NCBI GenBank assembly: GCA_001796335.1
Contig: MGMF01000021.1
Coordinates: forward strand, 1 to 64,000
Length of the DNA stretch: 64,000 nucleotides
Source: Chloroflexi bacterium GWB2_49_20
Lineage (GTDB): Bacteria > Chloroflexota > Anaerolineae > Anaerolineales > Villigracilaceae
Reading direction: 5' to 3'
Below are positions 41,554 to 51,996 of the stretch, piece after piece. Both the position numbers and the translations under genes were made by a program. Each line of letters begins with the position of its first letter. Within the stretch, counting starts at the first letter, position 1. The notes under the pieces are model-generated. The model made no database searches, had not been told where the DNA came from, and was given only the letters and a program-made list of their open reading frames with translations.

Positions 41554-42743
41554 CAATCACACAACCAGTAAGTATTTATTTGCACATTCCATTTTGCTTA
41601 AAAAGATGTGGGTATTGTGATTTTACTACCTTCGCAGGTAAAGATGTGTTCATACCAGCTTATGTGGAAGCTTTGTGTCAAGAAATAAAAGCTGTCACAG
41701 GGTCAATAAATCAAAAATTGGCCGTTCATACTATTTTTTTCGGAGGTGGGACACCATCAATGCTTTCGCTTGGTCAATTTGGAAGTATATTGAATATTCT
41801 TAAGGTTTGTTTTGATTTGAATTGGGATGTTGAAATTTCGCTGGAGGCAAATCCGGGAACCATTAACCTGGAATACTTGAAAGGATTGCGAGAATTAGGG
41901 TTTAATCGGCTCAGCTTGGGCGCGCAATCTACCAACGAGTATGAATTGCATCTGTTGGGGCGGATTCATACTCGCCAGGATATATTTTCTGCTTTTAAAG
42001 CTGCGCGAATCGCAGGATTTAGTAATCTAAACGTGGATTTGATCTATGGTCTTCCAGGGCAAAAAATGAATAAATGGAAAAAAAGTTTGGATGAAGTTGT
42101 TAAACTAAACCCTGAACATTTTTCGTTATACGCACTTTCCATAGAAAAGGGAACTCCGTTTGGAGTTTTAGTTAAAAGAGGATTGATGGAATTACCTGAT
42201 CCAGATAGGGCAGCAGATATGTATGAATGGGCAAGCGAAGAACTGGACAAAACGGGATATCAACAATATGAGATTTCCAATTGGGCAAAAAATAGATACG
42301 AATGCATCCATAATTTACAGTACTGGCGCAATCAATCTTACCTGGGTTTTGGCGCAGGGGCGCATGGATTCGCAAATGGAATGCGCATATCCAACGTTGC
42401 CAGAATAAACGATTATATAAGCAGAAATGGGAAGACAAGCGATCTGGTGAATGACAGACCAATAGGAAAATTCCCAATGTCGCCTGCCACGGTATCCAAA
42501 ACCTCCCTATCCAACCATAAAAGCATGCAGGAAACTCTTATGCTAGGTTTGAGATTGACCGGAGAGGGAGTATCATCACGTGCTTTTTATGAGCGATTTG
42601 GGGAAGATTTGATGATGGTATTTGGCAAAGATATCGTTGAACTGGAAAAAATGAATCTAGTAGAATGGAGTGGAGATTCATTAAGACTGACCAAAAGAGG
42701 TCGTTTATTGGGCAACCAGGTATTTATAAGGTTTGTTGATTGA
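41550..42743 (+). CDS. hemW: radical SAM heme chaperone HemW
   Basis: A 397-residue radical SAM protein with the cluster motif C16-x3-C20-x2-C23 in H-I-P-F-C-L-K-R-C-G-Y-C-D-F, then F-G-G-G-T-P-S, E-A-N-P-G-T, and R-L-S-L-G-A-Q-S. The C-D-F after the third Cys and overall length fit HemW (formerly HemN-like) rather than true coproporphyrinogen dehydrogenase. It probably inserts heme into respiratory proteins. A four-base overlap with the upstream remnant may be accidental. Confidence 0.88.
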   Translation: MTITQPVSIYLHIPFCLKRCGYCDFTTFAGKDVFIPAYVEALCQEIKAVTGSINQKLAVHTIFFGGGTPSMLSLGQFGSILNILKVCFDLNWDVEISLEANPGTINLEYLKGLRELGFNRLSLGAQSTNEYELHLLGRIHTRQDIFSAFKAARIAGFSNLNVDLIYGLPGQKMNKWKKSLDEVVKLNPEHFSLYALSIEKGTPFGVLVKRGLMELPDPDRAADMYEWASEELDKTGYQQYEISNWAKNRYECIHNLQYWRNQSYLGFGAGAHGFANGMRISNVARINDYISRNGKTSDLVNDRPIGKFPMSPATVSKTSLSNHKSMQETLMLGLRLTGEGVSSRAFYERFGEDLMMVFGKDIVELEKMNLVEWSGDSLRLTKRGRLLGNQVFIRFVD

Positions 42744-42761
42744 GATACGGGTAGGTAATTC

Positions 42762-43727
42762 TCAGGGTATAGAAGGTAAAGAAAGCAGAACCTGGCTATT
42801 TATTGATCCATCTTTGTATAGAAAGATAATCATGCAGGGGGAATTGCTATTAACCTTTTCGAGCAGATCGTCTTTTGAAATGGTTTCAAGGGTTTCAATC
42901 TGATATATAGATTGATCTTGATTACTCATATTTAAAATTATTTTGTCACCCTTGAACAAAGTTTTATACACAGCGTCAATTTGCTTATTCCAAGGGATCG
43001 CAATTAATTTACATATAACCGTACCATCCAACCATTCAGCCTGAAGCGGTTTCCAGTCTGGATAAACATTTTTACTGGTAGTTAATAAGAATGTCCAACC
43101 CCCAGGAAATTGAATGGAAAATGGGATTGGGATTGAATAAGTTGGCACTGGTGTGTAGGTTGGGATTACTACTGGAGACAAAGCATCTAATTTGTTTTTG
43201 GTTATTAACAGAATATAACCGAGACCGACCAACAATAATAGTAGAAATAAAATCCTGGTGGGAGAACGCTTCTTCTTGGAGCCAGAAATCGGTTTATAAG
43301 TCGGGTAGGGAACCCTGACTTTTTCGGACATCCACCCTTCGATTTTTTGAAGAAATTTTGGTGTTTTCCTATTTTTTTGGTAAGCAGAATCAGGTAAAAC
43401 CTGGCTGGACGAATCAATTAAGGACTTTTCATTTAAAGACTTGCGAACATCCTCCATTAAAAATTCCAATTCGGAGCGATGATCTTTGGTCGAAGTATTT
43501 TTGTCTGATTTAAAAGCAAGAACATCATCTTCATCTAATAAACCAGTGTTTGATGATGATAAGGGTAAATTTTCCTCAGAACCGGTTAATTCTGAATTAT
43601 CTTTGATAATAAATGTACTTGTGTTATATGTATCGTCAGTCTTTTTTTCTTGTATATTCGGATCGGCTTTGGGTTCGGCCTCTTTTGAACTGATGATCCT
43701 TTTTTTCTTAGCGAAGCCTCTTGGCAT
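42762..43727 (-). CDS. hypothetical membrane-anchored protein
   Basis: A 321-residue protein with a charged, low-complexity cytoplasmic part (about residues 1-165, rich in Lys, Glu, Ser), one membrane helix (I-L-F-L-L-L-L-L-V-G-L-G-Y-I-L-L-I), a Pro/Thr/Tyr-rich stalk (V-I-P-T-Y-T-P-V-P-T-Y) and an outside beta-rich domain. No family is recognised. It lies 15 bases downstream of the large surface protein and is probably co-expressed, perhaps as a partner in cell-wall work. Confidence 0.65.
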   Translation of the reverse strand: MPRGFAKKKRIISSKEAEPKADPNIQEKKTDDTYNTSTFIIKDNSELTGSEENLPLSSSNTGLLDEDDVLAFKSDKNTSTKDHRSELEFLMEDVRKSLNEKSLIDSSSQVLPDSAYQKNRKTPKFLQKIEGWMSEKVRVPYPTYKPISGSKKKRSPTRILFLLLLLVGLGYILLITKNKLDALSPVVIPTYTPVPTYSIPIPFSIQFPGGWTFLLTTSKNVYPDWKPLQAEWLDGTVICKLIAIPWNKQIDAVYKTLFKGDKIILNMSNQDQSIYQIETLETISKDDLLEKVNSNSPCMIIFLYKDGSINSQVLLSLPSIP

Positions 43728-43742
43728 GCACTTCTCCGTGAT

Positions 43743-45521
43743 TTATGGCTGTTTGGTTGGAACAATAGGAGATGTGAAGATAAAGTCAATGGATATTTGA
43801 CCTTCTTCTGGCAATGTAAATGCTTTATATTGATAGTAACCAGGTAAACTGGCAATTATAGTGATACCGGGGCGATAGGTACTCATATCAAAATCGACTT
43901 TACCGTTTTCTGTGGTTTTTGACAATGTGGAGCCGTCTTCAAGAGTAAGTTGAACCACGATGTTGTTGATCCATTCGGAAGGATCTGCTATACCATTTCC
44001 ATTGGAATCCTGAAATACATTTACCAGAGCATGAATATTTCTGACAATTGGAGTTGGAGTGGGTAACACTGCTTGGGTTGTACCAAGGGTGGCGGAAGTT
44101 AAGTTAATATAAGGATTTCCTGGCTCCAGGCTGTAGTTGTTAAATGTGCTGAGGTTATTCCAGAAATTGTCAACATATGATTTGCCGCCGTAACAGGCCA
44201 ACATTGGAGAGACTAAGTCCCAGTCGAGATGCTTATTGATTAGGGATGCCTGCTCAATTGCATTTTGTACACAGCCAATTCCGCTATGATACGTGGCTAC
44301 AGTGAATTTCCAGTAATCTTCAGTTTCTGCGGTTGCATTAACATTGTCTAGCAATGCTTTGGTTTGCTGACAATTAGATTTTATGACCAAAGCCAGCATG
44401 TTTATGCTTTGTTTAGCCTTAACAAGATCAATTCCATAAGGACAGGAAGGGCAGCTGGCATTTATTGAATCTATTAATGCTCCCCTTATCATGGCCTGTA
44501 ATTCTTTAGGGAGTGAATTGTACGAGCGATTGCAATCTCCCAATACAGTTGGACAAAGTTTAAAATAGATATCAGGATTATTTCTTAGAATTACATCCAT
44601 GCCTAACTGATTCATCTGACCAAGACCAATCTCGTCTAAGTATAAACGTTCATTTGAAGGCCAAAATTGCGATTCAGTTTCAATAAGGGTTTTGATTAAC
44701 TTTGGAGGGATATGTATATCGCGGCTGGCTGACCAAATATTGAAATCATATTGGTTTTGCCATTCCACCAAAGCGGGGAAAGCTTTTTCCAATCCACAAG
44801 CGTTTGGAGCTCCAGAGCCATCCAAACCGCCATTTGGGCAATCTTTAGCATCAACAATACCAAAAGAAATCAAACGAGCAGCCAGTAAGTGTAATTTTTT
44901 ATCGGTATTCAAACGGGATGGTACTTGAAAATAATTTCCCCAGGAGAGTGAATTTGAAGAGGTTGTCCCCCATGAGCTTGAACATACATCTGAAAAAATC
45001 ACAAATTGGGTGACCGATTCAATAGAAACTGAGTATTGATCCGCTTGACTTGTGACGTTGATATTTGCCTGAACAATATTACTGGTCAGACCTGAATCAG
45101 TCAGAGCTTGAAATGTAATGACACTACTCGCAGTGACTGGCAGTTGGCAAGGGTTATCGGTGCATAAGAAGGAACGATCGTATAAATTTCCCTGAATTTT
45201 GATATTCCCAGAAGTAATCCCATCTGAGAAATATGCAGTAAGAATTAAATAAGGTTCGTTTTGTGGTCCTGGTGGTGAATCTATAAATGCAATTAGCGCT
45301 TGATCAGATGTAGCTTGAGATGGAATCAACTCTGGGAGTAAGGAAGATTTCGCCAAGGGCGCAGTTATTGAGGTCGGTGTTGCAGAAAATGTTGTCGAAG
45401 TCGCAACCTGGGCAGGGAGTGTTTGTTGTGGTGTTAATTTGTAAGAATAACTTGCAAGGGAATAGAGTCCCAAGAAGAAAATAGCAATAAATATTAATGT
45501 ATTGGTTGAATTGCGAACCAT
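43743..45521 (-). CDS. surface protein with lytic-transglycosylase-like region and SdrD-B-like domain
   Basis: A 592-residue exported or membrane-anchored protein with an N-terminal hydrophobic segment. The central part has L-I-E-T-E-S-Q-F-W, L-G-Q-M-N-Q-L-G-M-D and a later A-T-Y-H-S-G-I-G, reminiscent of SLT lysozyme-like folds where E-S-x-F/W, G-x-M-Q and A-Y-N are conserved. The C-terminus (V-F-Q-D-S-N-G-N-G-I-A-D-P-S-E-W) looks like an SdrD B-like/carboxypeptidase-regulatory domain. Many Cys residues (C-P-S-C-P-Y-G) suggest disulfides. Enzymatic activity is uncertain. Confidence 0.65.
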   Translation of the reverse strand: MVRNSTNTLIFIAIFFLGLYSLASYSYKLTPQQTLPAQVATSTTFSATPTSITAPLAKSSLLPELIPSQATSDQALIAFIDSPPGPQNEPYLILTAYFSDGITSGNIKIQGNLYDRSFLCTDNPCQLPVTASSVITFQALTDSGLTSNIVQANINVTSQADQYSVSIESVTQFVIFSDVCSSSWGTTSSNSLSWGNYFQVPSRLNTDKKLHLLAARLISFGIVDAKDCPNGGLDGSGAPNACGLEKAFPALVEWQNQYDFNIWSASRDIHIPPKLIKTLIETESQFWPSNERLYLDEIGLGQMNQLGMDVILRNNPDIYFKLCPTVLGDCNRSYNSLPKELQAMIRGALIDSINASCPSCPYGIDLVKAKQSINMLALVIKSNCQQTKALLDNVNATAETEDYWKFTVATYHSGIGCVQNAIEQASLINKHLDWDLVSPMLACYGGKSYVDNFWNNLSTFNNYSLEPGNPYINLTSATLGTTQAVLPTPTPIVRNIHALVNVFQDSNGNGIADPSEWINNIVVQLTLEDGSTLSKTTENGKVDFDMSTYRPGITIIASLPGYYQYKAFTLPEEGQISIDFIFTSPIVPTKQP

Positions 45522-45869
45522 GGCGCATCCTCTTTGTGGGCGATAATCATTCCGGTATTTATCTCCAGGATTTGTGCCTTTAGACCCTCAAAGTTTGTCT
45601 TGTAAAGATACACACATCATTATAGTGTGAAGTTGCTAATAAAGGAAGGTAAAAACTACCGCGCTGGCGATAATCAATGTAAATTATTAAATTCATCCAA
45701 TATTTTCGCTTAATCAAAATCATCTTGCTAAAGATAAATAAACATTCTTAAATGCGATCATCTTTCTGGTGGATTGTCAGGTGTTCTTGAATTAAATTAA
45801 TAAGCCATAGCAACTTTAAAAGGTATGAAATAATCGTTGGAAGAAGATTGATACTAGATTGTTAAGGGA

Positions 45870-46066
45870 ATTATAATTTGTGCGAATCCGGTGACTGACT
45901 GTGACGCCGATGGATTGGCAGCCATGGTTAATGCAATTGCAGTCGGTAAAAAGTTTGTCGGTCAGGCTTGGACAAATTATTAGAGGAAAAGGAACATCCT
46001 GATGCCAGAAGGACGATAAAAAATATAAATAAGATTGGAAAGTCATTTTATTTTTATGCTAATTGA
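45870..46066 (+). pseudogene. frameshifted remnant of an unidentified protein gene
   Basis: One frame reads K-G-I-I-I-C-A-N-P-V-T-D-C-D-A-D-G-L-A-A-M-V-N-A-I (no start codon), ending shortly after G-Q-A-W. The next frame continues naturally as L-D-K-L-L-E-E-K-E-H-P-D-A-R-R-T-I-K-N-I...F-Y-F-Y-A-N to a TGA at 46064-46066. The joined sequence looks like a real protein C-terminus with one frameshift. I do not recognise it. The rest of the 585-base gap (45522-45869) shows only AT-rich sequence. Confidence 0.4.
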
Positions 46067-46070
46067 TTGA

Positions 46071-46092
46071 GAGACGCCCTTAAGGGCGTCTC
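46071..46092 (-). terminator. perfect 22-bp palindrome after the carboxypeptidase gene
   Basis: GAGACGCCCT joined to TAAGGGCGTCTC forms a perfect palindrome 15 bases beyond the stop of the M32 carboxypeptidase gene. There is no immediate U-tract. It is probably the 3' hairpin of that transcript and might act in both directions. Confidence 0.55.
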
Positions 46093-46107
46093 TTGATAGG
46101 GTTCGCT

Positions 46108-47610
46108 TTATATATTGTAGATCTGATTGTATTTTTTATTTAAATAACGCAGATAAGGGGCTGAATTTATAGTTGAACCAGTCACTTTTTGTACAAGTTC
46201 TTGCGGTTCAAACTTACGGCCATGTTGATGAATATGATCAACCAGCCAACCAAGTAAATTTGAAAATTTGCCCTGACGTATCTGATCGGATAAGTCCGGG
46301 ATATCCTGATTGATTTTTTCCCAGAGCTGAACAGAGATTAAATTGCCTAAAGCGTAGGTTGAAAAATAACCCAGCCCGCCGAATGACCAATGAATATCCT
46401 GTAAAACCCCTTGTGCATCATTGGGTGGTGTAACTCCCAAATATTCTTCCATGCGGGAATTCCAGATTGCAGGTAGATCTTTTATGGCAACTTCACCTTC
46501 GATCATGGCGATTTCCAACTCCAAGCGCAACATAATGTGCATGTTGTAAGTAGCCTCATCCGCTTCAACCCGGATATATGTAGGCTGTACTTTGTTGATA
46601 CCGTTATAAAAAATATTCACGGAAATATTACCAAGCTGTGTAGGGAATATTTCCTGGAGGCGCGGGTAGAAGAATTCCCAAAAAGGCAGAGAGCGCCCTA
46701 CAAGATTTTCCCACATACGCGATTGGGATTCGTGAATAGCCAGAGAAGCTCCACCGTCAAGACCGGAATAATCCAGGCTTCGTCTAATTCCCAGACCATA
46801 CAAAGCATGACCGCACTCGTGCATGGTTCCGAAGAGCATTGTGTTGAAGAAATTTGGGTCCACACGAGTCGTGATGCGGACATCATCCAAACCAAAGCTT
46901 GTTGTAAACGGGTGGTGAGCCTTATCCTGGCGACCCCGGTTCCAATCATATCCAAACCTGGTTATGACTTCCACGCCAAAATCCCACTGTTTCTTTTCAT
47001 CAAAGGCCTGGTGTAAAAAAGTGTCCTCCACTTGTGGCATTTTACTGATGGCTTTTATCAATTCCACCTGTTTGGGGCGCATATCATCGAAAATTGTTTT
47101 CACTTCAGAAGTCTTCATGCCGGGTTCGAAATCATCCAATAATGCATCATATGGATGATCAACTTCCGGAAAGAAGGATGCATATCGCCTGCGGAGCTCG
47201 ACGATTTTTTCAAGGTGCGGCAGGAAAATAAGAAAATCAGATTTTTGACGGGCTTCCACCCAAGCTTGTTGGGCGAGGGCGGAAACTTTGGCCTGCTCAA
47301 CAACAAAATCAACCGGGACACGAGTGGCTTTATCATAATCTTTGGACGAAACAGAAATCAGACGGGCATTGTCTGACTCTGGATCAAGGTCAGGTAAATA
47401 TCTTTTTAATTTATCAACAATCTTTCCAAAATCGGGTGAAATGGACATCTCCTGCGCCAGTTTACCCAGTAAGGCCAATTGATTACCGCGACTTTCAGCT
47501 GCCGCAGGGGGCATGTAAGTTTGTTGATCCCACCCAAGTAATGATATCGCTCTGCTCAGATTTGAGATTTCTGTAAGTTTTTCTTTAAGTTGTTGTAATT
47601 GGTCCTGCAT
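46108..47610 (-). CDS. M32-family metallocarboxypeptidase (carboxypeptidase Taq type)
   Basis: A 500-residue protein from ATG 47610 behind AAGGAGAAG; the longer frame to 47688 has no such signal. The zinc site H-E-C-G-H in T-M-H-E-C-G-H-A-L-Y-G-L-G and the following H-E-S-Q-S-R-M-W-E-N with the third ligand are the M32 signature. D-D-V-R-I-T-T-R and Y-N-M-H-I-M-L-R-L-E-L-E also match. It is cytoplasmic and trims C-terminal residues from peptides. Confidence 0.93.
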   Translation of the reverse strand: MQDQLQQLKEKLTEISNLSRAISLLGWDQQTYMPPAAAESRGNQLALLGKLAQEMSISPDFGKIVDKLKRYLPDLDPESDNARLISVSSKDYDKATRVPVDFVVEQAKVSALAQQAWVEARQKSDFLIFLPHLEKIVELRRRYASFFPEVDHPYDALLDDFEPGMKTSEVKTIFDDMRPKQVELIKAISKMPQVEDTFLHQAFDEKKQWDFGVEVITRFGYDWNRGRQDKAHHPFTTSFGLDDVRITTRVDPNFFNTMLFGTMHECGHALYGLGIRRSLDYSGLDGGASLAIHESQSRMWENLVGRSLPFWEFFYPRLQEIFPTQLGNISVNIFYNGINKVQPTYIRVEADEATYNMHIMLRLELEIAMIEGEVAIKDLPAIWNSRMEEYLGVTPPNDAQGVLQDIHWSFGGLGYFSTYALGNLISVQLWEKINQDIPDLSDQIRQGKFSNLLGWLVDHIHQHGRKFEPQELVQKVTGSTINSAPYLRYLNKKYNQIYNI

Positions 47611-47886
47611 GAACTTCTCCTTGTTGATCGTAATTGGAGTAATAATTGGATCAGTAATAGGATTGGGAATTAATTTCTGTTGACGCATAAATTATACCTC
47701 CATGGGAGGAGATAAGGATACCTGCACAAGGATTGTTTAATTCCATTCATTTGGATGGATTATGGGATTTTTTAATTATTCTAACCAATTGAGTTACTGA
47801 GTCAACGAATGTTCGGCATATTAATTTGAAAGCATAGAGTAAGGTGTTGTATCCCAGAATTCAGCAATAGCAGAGTTTAGTCTCCT

Positions 47887-48468
47887 TCATAAATCAATAA
47901 ACCAATTTAACATTACTTCATAAACGATTTTCGGATCGTGGCAGTAAGCAAAACGATGGATTGAGCCTAGACTACACCCCATGTGTTGATAAAATTGACA
48001 GGCAACCGTGTTGATATTCTGAGTTTCTATTTTCATTTGCGTGCAACCACGAATATGCGACCAATTGCTCGCATACTTAAAAAGGGATTTGCCAATCCCG
48101 AGACCCCGTTTCTCGGGTTGGACCCGAATATCCCAGAGAACTGATAAATCGCCCCTACCTTCCAACATGTTAACCCCATTTGTGTTAAATGCAACAGCAG
48201 CAGCTGCCAGGGGTGTTAGTTCTTCAACCGCCAGGAAAAATCCCCAATTCTGAATATCGAAATGGGTAGACCATTCTAAAGGTCCACCTTCTGTGGTTTT
48301 GTCATAATCCTTGGTATAAGGGATTTTGATGGCTTCCTCTCTTAATATTATTCCCCCCAAACCGTTGTGTATTAGCTTTATCTGTAAAATGGAAGATACC
48401 GAAAATGAAATCGGTATTTTCGCATAGGTGTCAAGTTGACCTGAATTTATTTCTATGATCTCAACCAT
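47887..48468 (-). CDS. GNAT-family N-acetyltransferase
   Basis: A 193-residue GNAT protein. The acetyl-CoA loop is Q-P-E-K-R-G-L-G-I-G-K-S-L in motif A, followed by K-I-E-T-Q-N-I-N-T-V-A-C-Q-F-Y-Q-H-M-G-C, typical of motif B. The substrate is unknown. It lies 12 bases downstream of the ABC permease and may belong to that operon. Confidence 0.85.
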   Translation of the reverse strand: MVEIIEINSGQLDTYAKIPISFSVSSILQIKLIHNGLGGIILREEAIKIPYTKDYDKTTEGGPLEWSTHFDIQNWGFFLAVEELTPLAAAAVAFNTNGVNMLEGRGDLSVLWDIRVQPEKRGLGIGKSLFKYASNWSHIRGCTQMKIETQNINTVACQFYQHMGCSLGSIHRFAYCHDPKIVYEVMLNWFIDL

Positions 48469-48480
48469 AAAAACCCGCTA

Positions 48481-49707
48481 CTATTCTGATCGCAGGGCTT
48501 CAACTGGTTCAAGGTTTGCAGCCCGAGTGGCTGGATAAATCCCGAAGAATAAACCCACAGCTGTCGAGAAAAGCGTTGCAAGAAGGACTGAATCCAAACC
48601 AACTACAGGGGTGAAAGGTGTACCACTTGCTACGGCAATTTTGCCTACAATTACCGATATTAACCAACCTAGAAAGATGCCGATCAATCCTCCGAAAAGG
48701 CTGAGCAAGGAGGATTCGGTCAGGAACTGAATGATGATATCGCGCTTACGTCCACCAAGGGCTTTGCGCAAGCCAATCTCGCGGGTTCGTTCTGTGACTG
48801 AAACCAACATGATATTCATAATGCCAATCCCACCTACCAGTAACGAAATGGCTGCAACACCGCCCAGGAATACCGTCAAAACACCTGTAATTGTATTGGC
48901 AATATCAAGAATGGATTGCTGTGTAAAAATGGAGAAATCGTCAGCTCCTACGGCAGTTCGGTGACGTGTTTGAAGAATTTGTGTTATCTCATCTGTGGCA
49001 GTAATGACTGATTCTGCGCTAACCGCTTGAACAGTTAGACTGTCCAACCGGTTGCTGGGTGAGCGATGAATGAGACGCATTTGTGCTGTGGAAAAAGGTA
49101 CTAGAGCGCGATCATCCTGGTTTCCGAATGAACCACCGCCTTTCGAGTTGAGTACACCTATCACTCGAAAAGGTTGCCCGTCCAGACGAACGGTTTGCCC
49201 AACCACTCCGTCGATATAGCCAAACAAATTTTCGGCTGTTGTTGGACCCAGGATAACCACTGATGCGCGTTCGTAATTTTGTTCGACGGTAATGAAATCC
49301 CCTTGGTATAGCGTTTCGTTATTGACCTGGCTGTAATTTGCTGTTATTCCCGAGACAGAAGTTGTAACACTTTCCCTTCCGAATGTAATTTCGAGGCTAC
49401 CCTGTATGGTTGGGGCGACCTGAGCTACAGATGGCGCTTGCAAGGGATCAGCAATTGCCTGTGCATCTTCAATGGTTAATGGTTTGGGATTGCGCACGGC
49501 ATCCGAACGCTGACTGCTGACAAATATTAAATTTGAACCTATTCCTTGAATTGAACCAGATATGGAACTTTGAGCCCCGGCACCAATGGATAGCATGGCT
49601 ATCACAGCCCCAACCCCGATGACTATTCCAAGCATCGTCAGGCTGGAGCGTAATTTATTTGCATTCAAGCTTTCCAGAGCTTCCAGAATGGATTGTCCAA
49701 AGTTCAT
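48481..49707 (-). CDS. MacB/FtsX-type ABC transporter permease
   Basis: A 408-residue permease with an N-terminal helix (about residues 20-42), a large extracytoplasmic MacB-PCD domain (A-V-R-N-P-K-P-L-T-I-E-D...), and three C-terminal helices. S-V-T-E-R-T-R-E-I-G-L-R-K-A-L-G-G-R and N-L-E-P-V-E-A-L-R are the hallmarks of the FtsX/MacB family. It is encoded directly after the ATPase with a one-base junction. Confidence 0.9.
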   Translation of the reverse strand: MNFGQSILEALESLNANKLRSSLTMLGIVIGVGAVIAMLSIGAGAQSSISGSIQGIGSNLIFVSSQRSDAVRNPKPLTIEDAQAIADPLQAPSVAQVAPTIQGSLEITFGRESVTTSVSGITANYSQVNNETLYQGDFITVEQNYERASVVILGPTTAENLFGYIDGVVGQTVRLDGQPFRVIGVLNSKGGGSFGNQDDRALVPFSTAQMRLIHRSPSNRLDSLTVQAVSAESVITATDEITQILQTRHRTAVGADDFSIFTQQSILDIANTITGVLTVFLGGVAAISLLVGGIGIMNIMLVSVTERTREIGLRKALGGRKRDIIIQFLTESSLLSLFGGLIGIFLGWLISVIVGKIAVASGTPFTPVVGLDSVLLATLFSTAVGLFFGIYPATRAANLEPVEALRSE

Positions 49708-50384
49708 TAGCTAATCTCCACCAGGCCATCGCGTAGCTTGATCACGCGTTGGGTCTGCGCTGCTATTTCTGGATCATGGGTGACAATGATCAGGGTTGTG
49801 CCACTTTCTTTATTCAAGTTTAGCAGCAGGTCCATAATTTCCTGGCCAACCTTGGAATCCAGGTTGCCTGTTGGTTCATCCGCCATTAAAATGGCTGGCT
49901 TATTTACAAGGGCACGTGCAATGGCTACTCGTTGTTGTTGTCCTCCTGATAATTCGGATGGTTTATGATGAATGCGAGGACCCAGCCCTACGGCTTCAAG
50001 CGCCTCCTGGGCAATCATCTTTCGACCACTTGAAATGCCAGCATAACGTAAAGGTAATTCAACATTAGTGAGAGCGGTAGATCGAGTGAGGAGGTTGAAA
50101 CTCTGAAATACAAAACCGACTTTCCGATTTCGGATACTTGCGAGTTGATCGTCATTTAATGTTGAGACTGGTTCGCCATCCAAAATATATTCACCCTTGC
50201 TGGGTAGATCGAGGCAACCAAGGATATTCATAAGCGTCGACTTTCCAGAGCCAGATGGACCCATGATTGAAATTACTTCACCACGGTTTATCTGGAGAGA
50301 AACATCTACCAAAGCATGTACCTCAACTTTACCCATTTTGTATATCTTGGCGAGGTTATTTGCTACGATAACGGGGTTATCCAC
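49707..50384 (-). CDS. MacB/LolD-type ABC transporter ATPase
   Basis: A 225-residue ATPase. I chose the GTG at 50384, which has GGAGGA just upstream and overlaps the adaptor stop by 8 bases; an ATG at 50417 would give 11 more residues. Walker A is [12 protein letters not shown], the signature [15 protein letters not shown], Walker [13 protein letters not shown]. It powers the adjacent mechanotransmission-type permease. Confidence 0.93.
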   Translation of the reverse strand: MDNPVIVANNLAKIYKMGKVEVHALVDVSLQINRGEVISIMGPSGSGKSTLMNILGCLDLPSKGEYILDGEPVSTLNDDQLASIRNRKVGFVFQSFNLLTRSTALTNVELPLRYAGISSGRKMIAQEALEAVGLGPRIHHKPSELSGGQQQRVAIARALVNKPAILMADEPTGNLDSKVGQEIMDLLLNLNKESGTTLIIVTHDPEIAAQTQRVIKLRDGLVEIS

Positions 50385-51795
50385 CGAACATTCCTCCGCC
50401 ACCGGGACCGCCTCCATTACCTGGTCCTAAATTAGAGGGCGGATTAAGGATGATCAGATCTCCTTCTTTCAGGTCGCCAGTCAGAATTTCACTATCAATC
50501 CCAGATGTCGCACCCAGTGTGATTTTTACTTCTTGAGCAACCCCATTTACTAAAATATAAACCACGCGTTGATTATTCACGAGTCTGACAGCTCGATTTG
50601 GAACAAGTAAAACATTATCCAGTTGATTAACTACAACAGTTACTGCTGAAGTCATGCCAGGTTTTACCCAATTGTCAGCATCGGTTAACTCAATGGTGAC
50701 TGTAAAAGTGACAGCACCCTGCGACGTATTCCCTACCTGGGCGACGGACACAATCTTCCCATGAAATAAGACGTCAAGAATTGCATCAAAAGATAGAGTC
50801 ACTGGTTGATCAATTTTTACACTGTTGATATCCACTTCGGATACTTGAACATCCACCAGCAATCGGGAGAGGTCGTCAATTCGAAATGCTGGAATACCCG
50901 GAGACACCTGATCGCCGACCATAGGTTTTACTTCAGTAACCGTGCCGGAAAATGGAGCAAATACGAAGGCGTTATTGAGGGTAGCCCGGGTGGCTGTAAC
51001 GCGGGCTTGTGCAGAGGCAATGTCGGCAGGATCAGGCCCATCTTTTAAGCGATCCCATTCACGTTGAGCATCCAGGAGTTGGGCTTTAGCAAGAGCCAAT
51101 TTGGCATCTGCTTCAGAGATATCCTGTGTACTGGCTTGATTCTTATACCAATTCCAAGCATTTAGTCTGGATTTTACTGCTTGCTGGGCAGTGTAAAGAG
51201 CACTATATGCTTGAGCCTTGTTGGGATCATCGTCTGGCAAATTTGCCAACCTATCGTAAGCAGCTTGAGCTGATTCCAAATTTTTATTAGCGATAATGTA
51301 CTGAGCCTCAGCATTTGCAGCTGCATCCTCATTATTTCTACCTGTTTCAAGGCTCTGTCGAGAGTAATTTGCATCATCGTAGGTTTTTTGTGCATTTGCG
51401 AGGGTAAGCTGCGCTTGAGCTTGAGCGGTATTTGAATTCCTGGCAGTTTCAAGGGCTCTCTCAGCGCTTACCATATCTGCCTGGGCAAGGATAACATTCT
51501 GTGGGAGTGAATCGGGCAGGATAGAAGCGAGAGTACTTCCTTTTAAGACAATTTCCCCTAGTGCCACCTGTATTTCACCCACTGTGCCTGATGTCTGCCA
51601 TGTTAATGTTGCAGATTGATTGGAACGTACGGTACCGGTGGCGCCAATTGTTGCCATTAAAGAACCGCGTTCAGCTTTTACTGTTTGAAAAGGATTCTGT
51701 TCAGAAGCCTGTCCACGCGTGCGCAACCAGAAAAATGCAATAACCAAAACAATTGCGATACCGAGTATTAGTATCAATTTTCCATACTTTTTCAT
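50377..51795 (-). CDS. MacA/HlyD-type periplasmic adaptor subunit
   Basis: A 472-residue adaptor with an N-terminal membrane anchor ([15 protein letters not shown]), barrel-sandwich halves ([21 protein letters not shown]), a long Ala/Gln-rich coiled-coil hairpin (about residues 115-265) and a Gly-rich C-terminal tail. It forms the first gene of the three-part exporter. No outer-membrane TolC-like gene is nearby, in keeping with a monoderm-like envelope. Confidence 0.9.
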   Translation of the reverse strand: MKKYGKLILILGIAIVLVIAFFWLRTRGQASEQNPFQTVKAERGSLMATIGATGTVRSNQSATLTWQTSGTVGEIQVALGEIVLKGSTLASILPDSLPQNVILAQADMVSAERALETARNSNTAQAQAQLTLANAQKTYDDANYSRQSLETGRNNEDAAANAEAQYIIANKNLESAQAAYDRLANLPDDDPNKAQAYSALYTAQQAVKSRLNAWNWYKNQASTQDISEADAKLALAKAQLLDAQREWDRLKDGPDPADIASAQARVTATRATLNNAFVFAPFSGTVTEVKPMVGDQVSPGIPAFRIDDLSRLLVDVQVSEVDINSVKIDQPVTLSFDAILDVLFHGKIVSVAQVGNTSQGAVTFTVTIELTDADNWVKPGMTSAVTVVVNQLDNVLLVPNRAVRLVNNQRVVYILVNGVAQEVKITLGATSGIDSEILTGDLKEGDLIILNPPSNLGPGNGGGPGGGGMFGG

Positions 51796-51996
51796 TTATT
51801 ACCTCCAAGATGTTTTATTTTACTTCATGTGGAAATAAGTTATAAGCTTTTTTGAGCAGGAATTAATACAATTTACATAGTTAATAGTAATGATTATCGT
51901 CGCTTCCTTTGATGACATTTACGCCTGTAAGGCAGCGTGAAGTTTAGGTATCATCAGGTTGAGCGAAAAGTTTTATGAAACCTCAGGAGTCTGCCC

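Noticed and set aside
45840-46020. Cobalamin-riboswitch-like words (AGGGAA, GTGCGAATCC, ACTGTGACG)
   Set aside because: The order is only loosely like the B12 consensus, the GCCACTG and other core boxes are missing, no downstream gene lies on that strand, and a frameshifted protein reading explains the same bases better.
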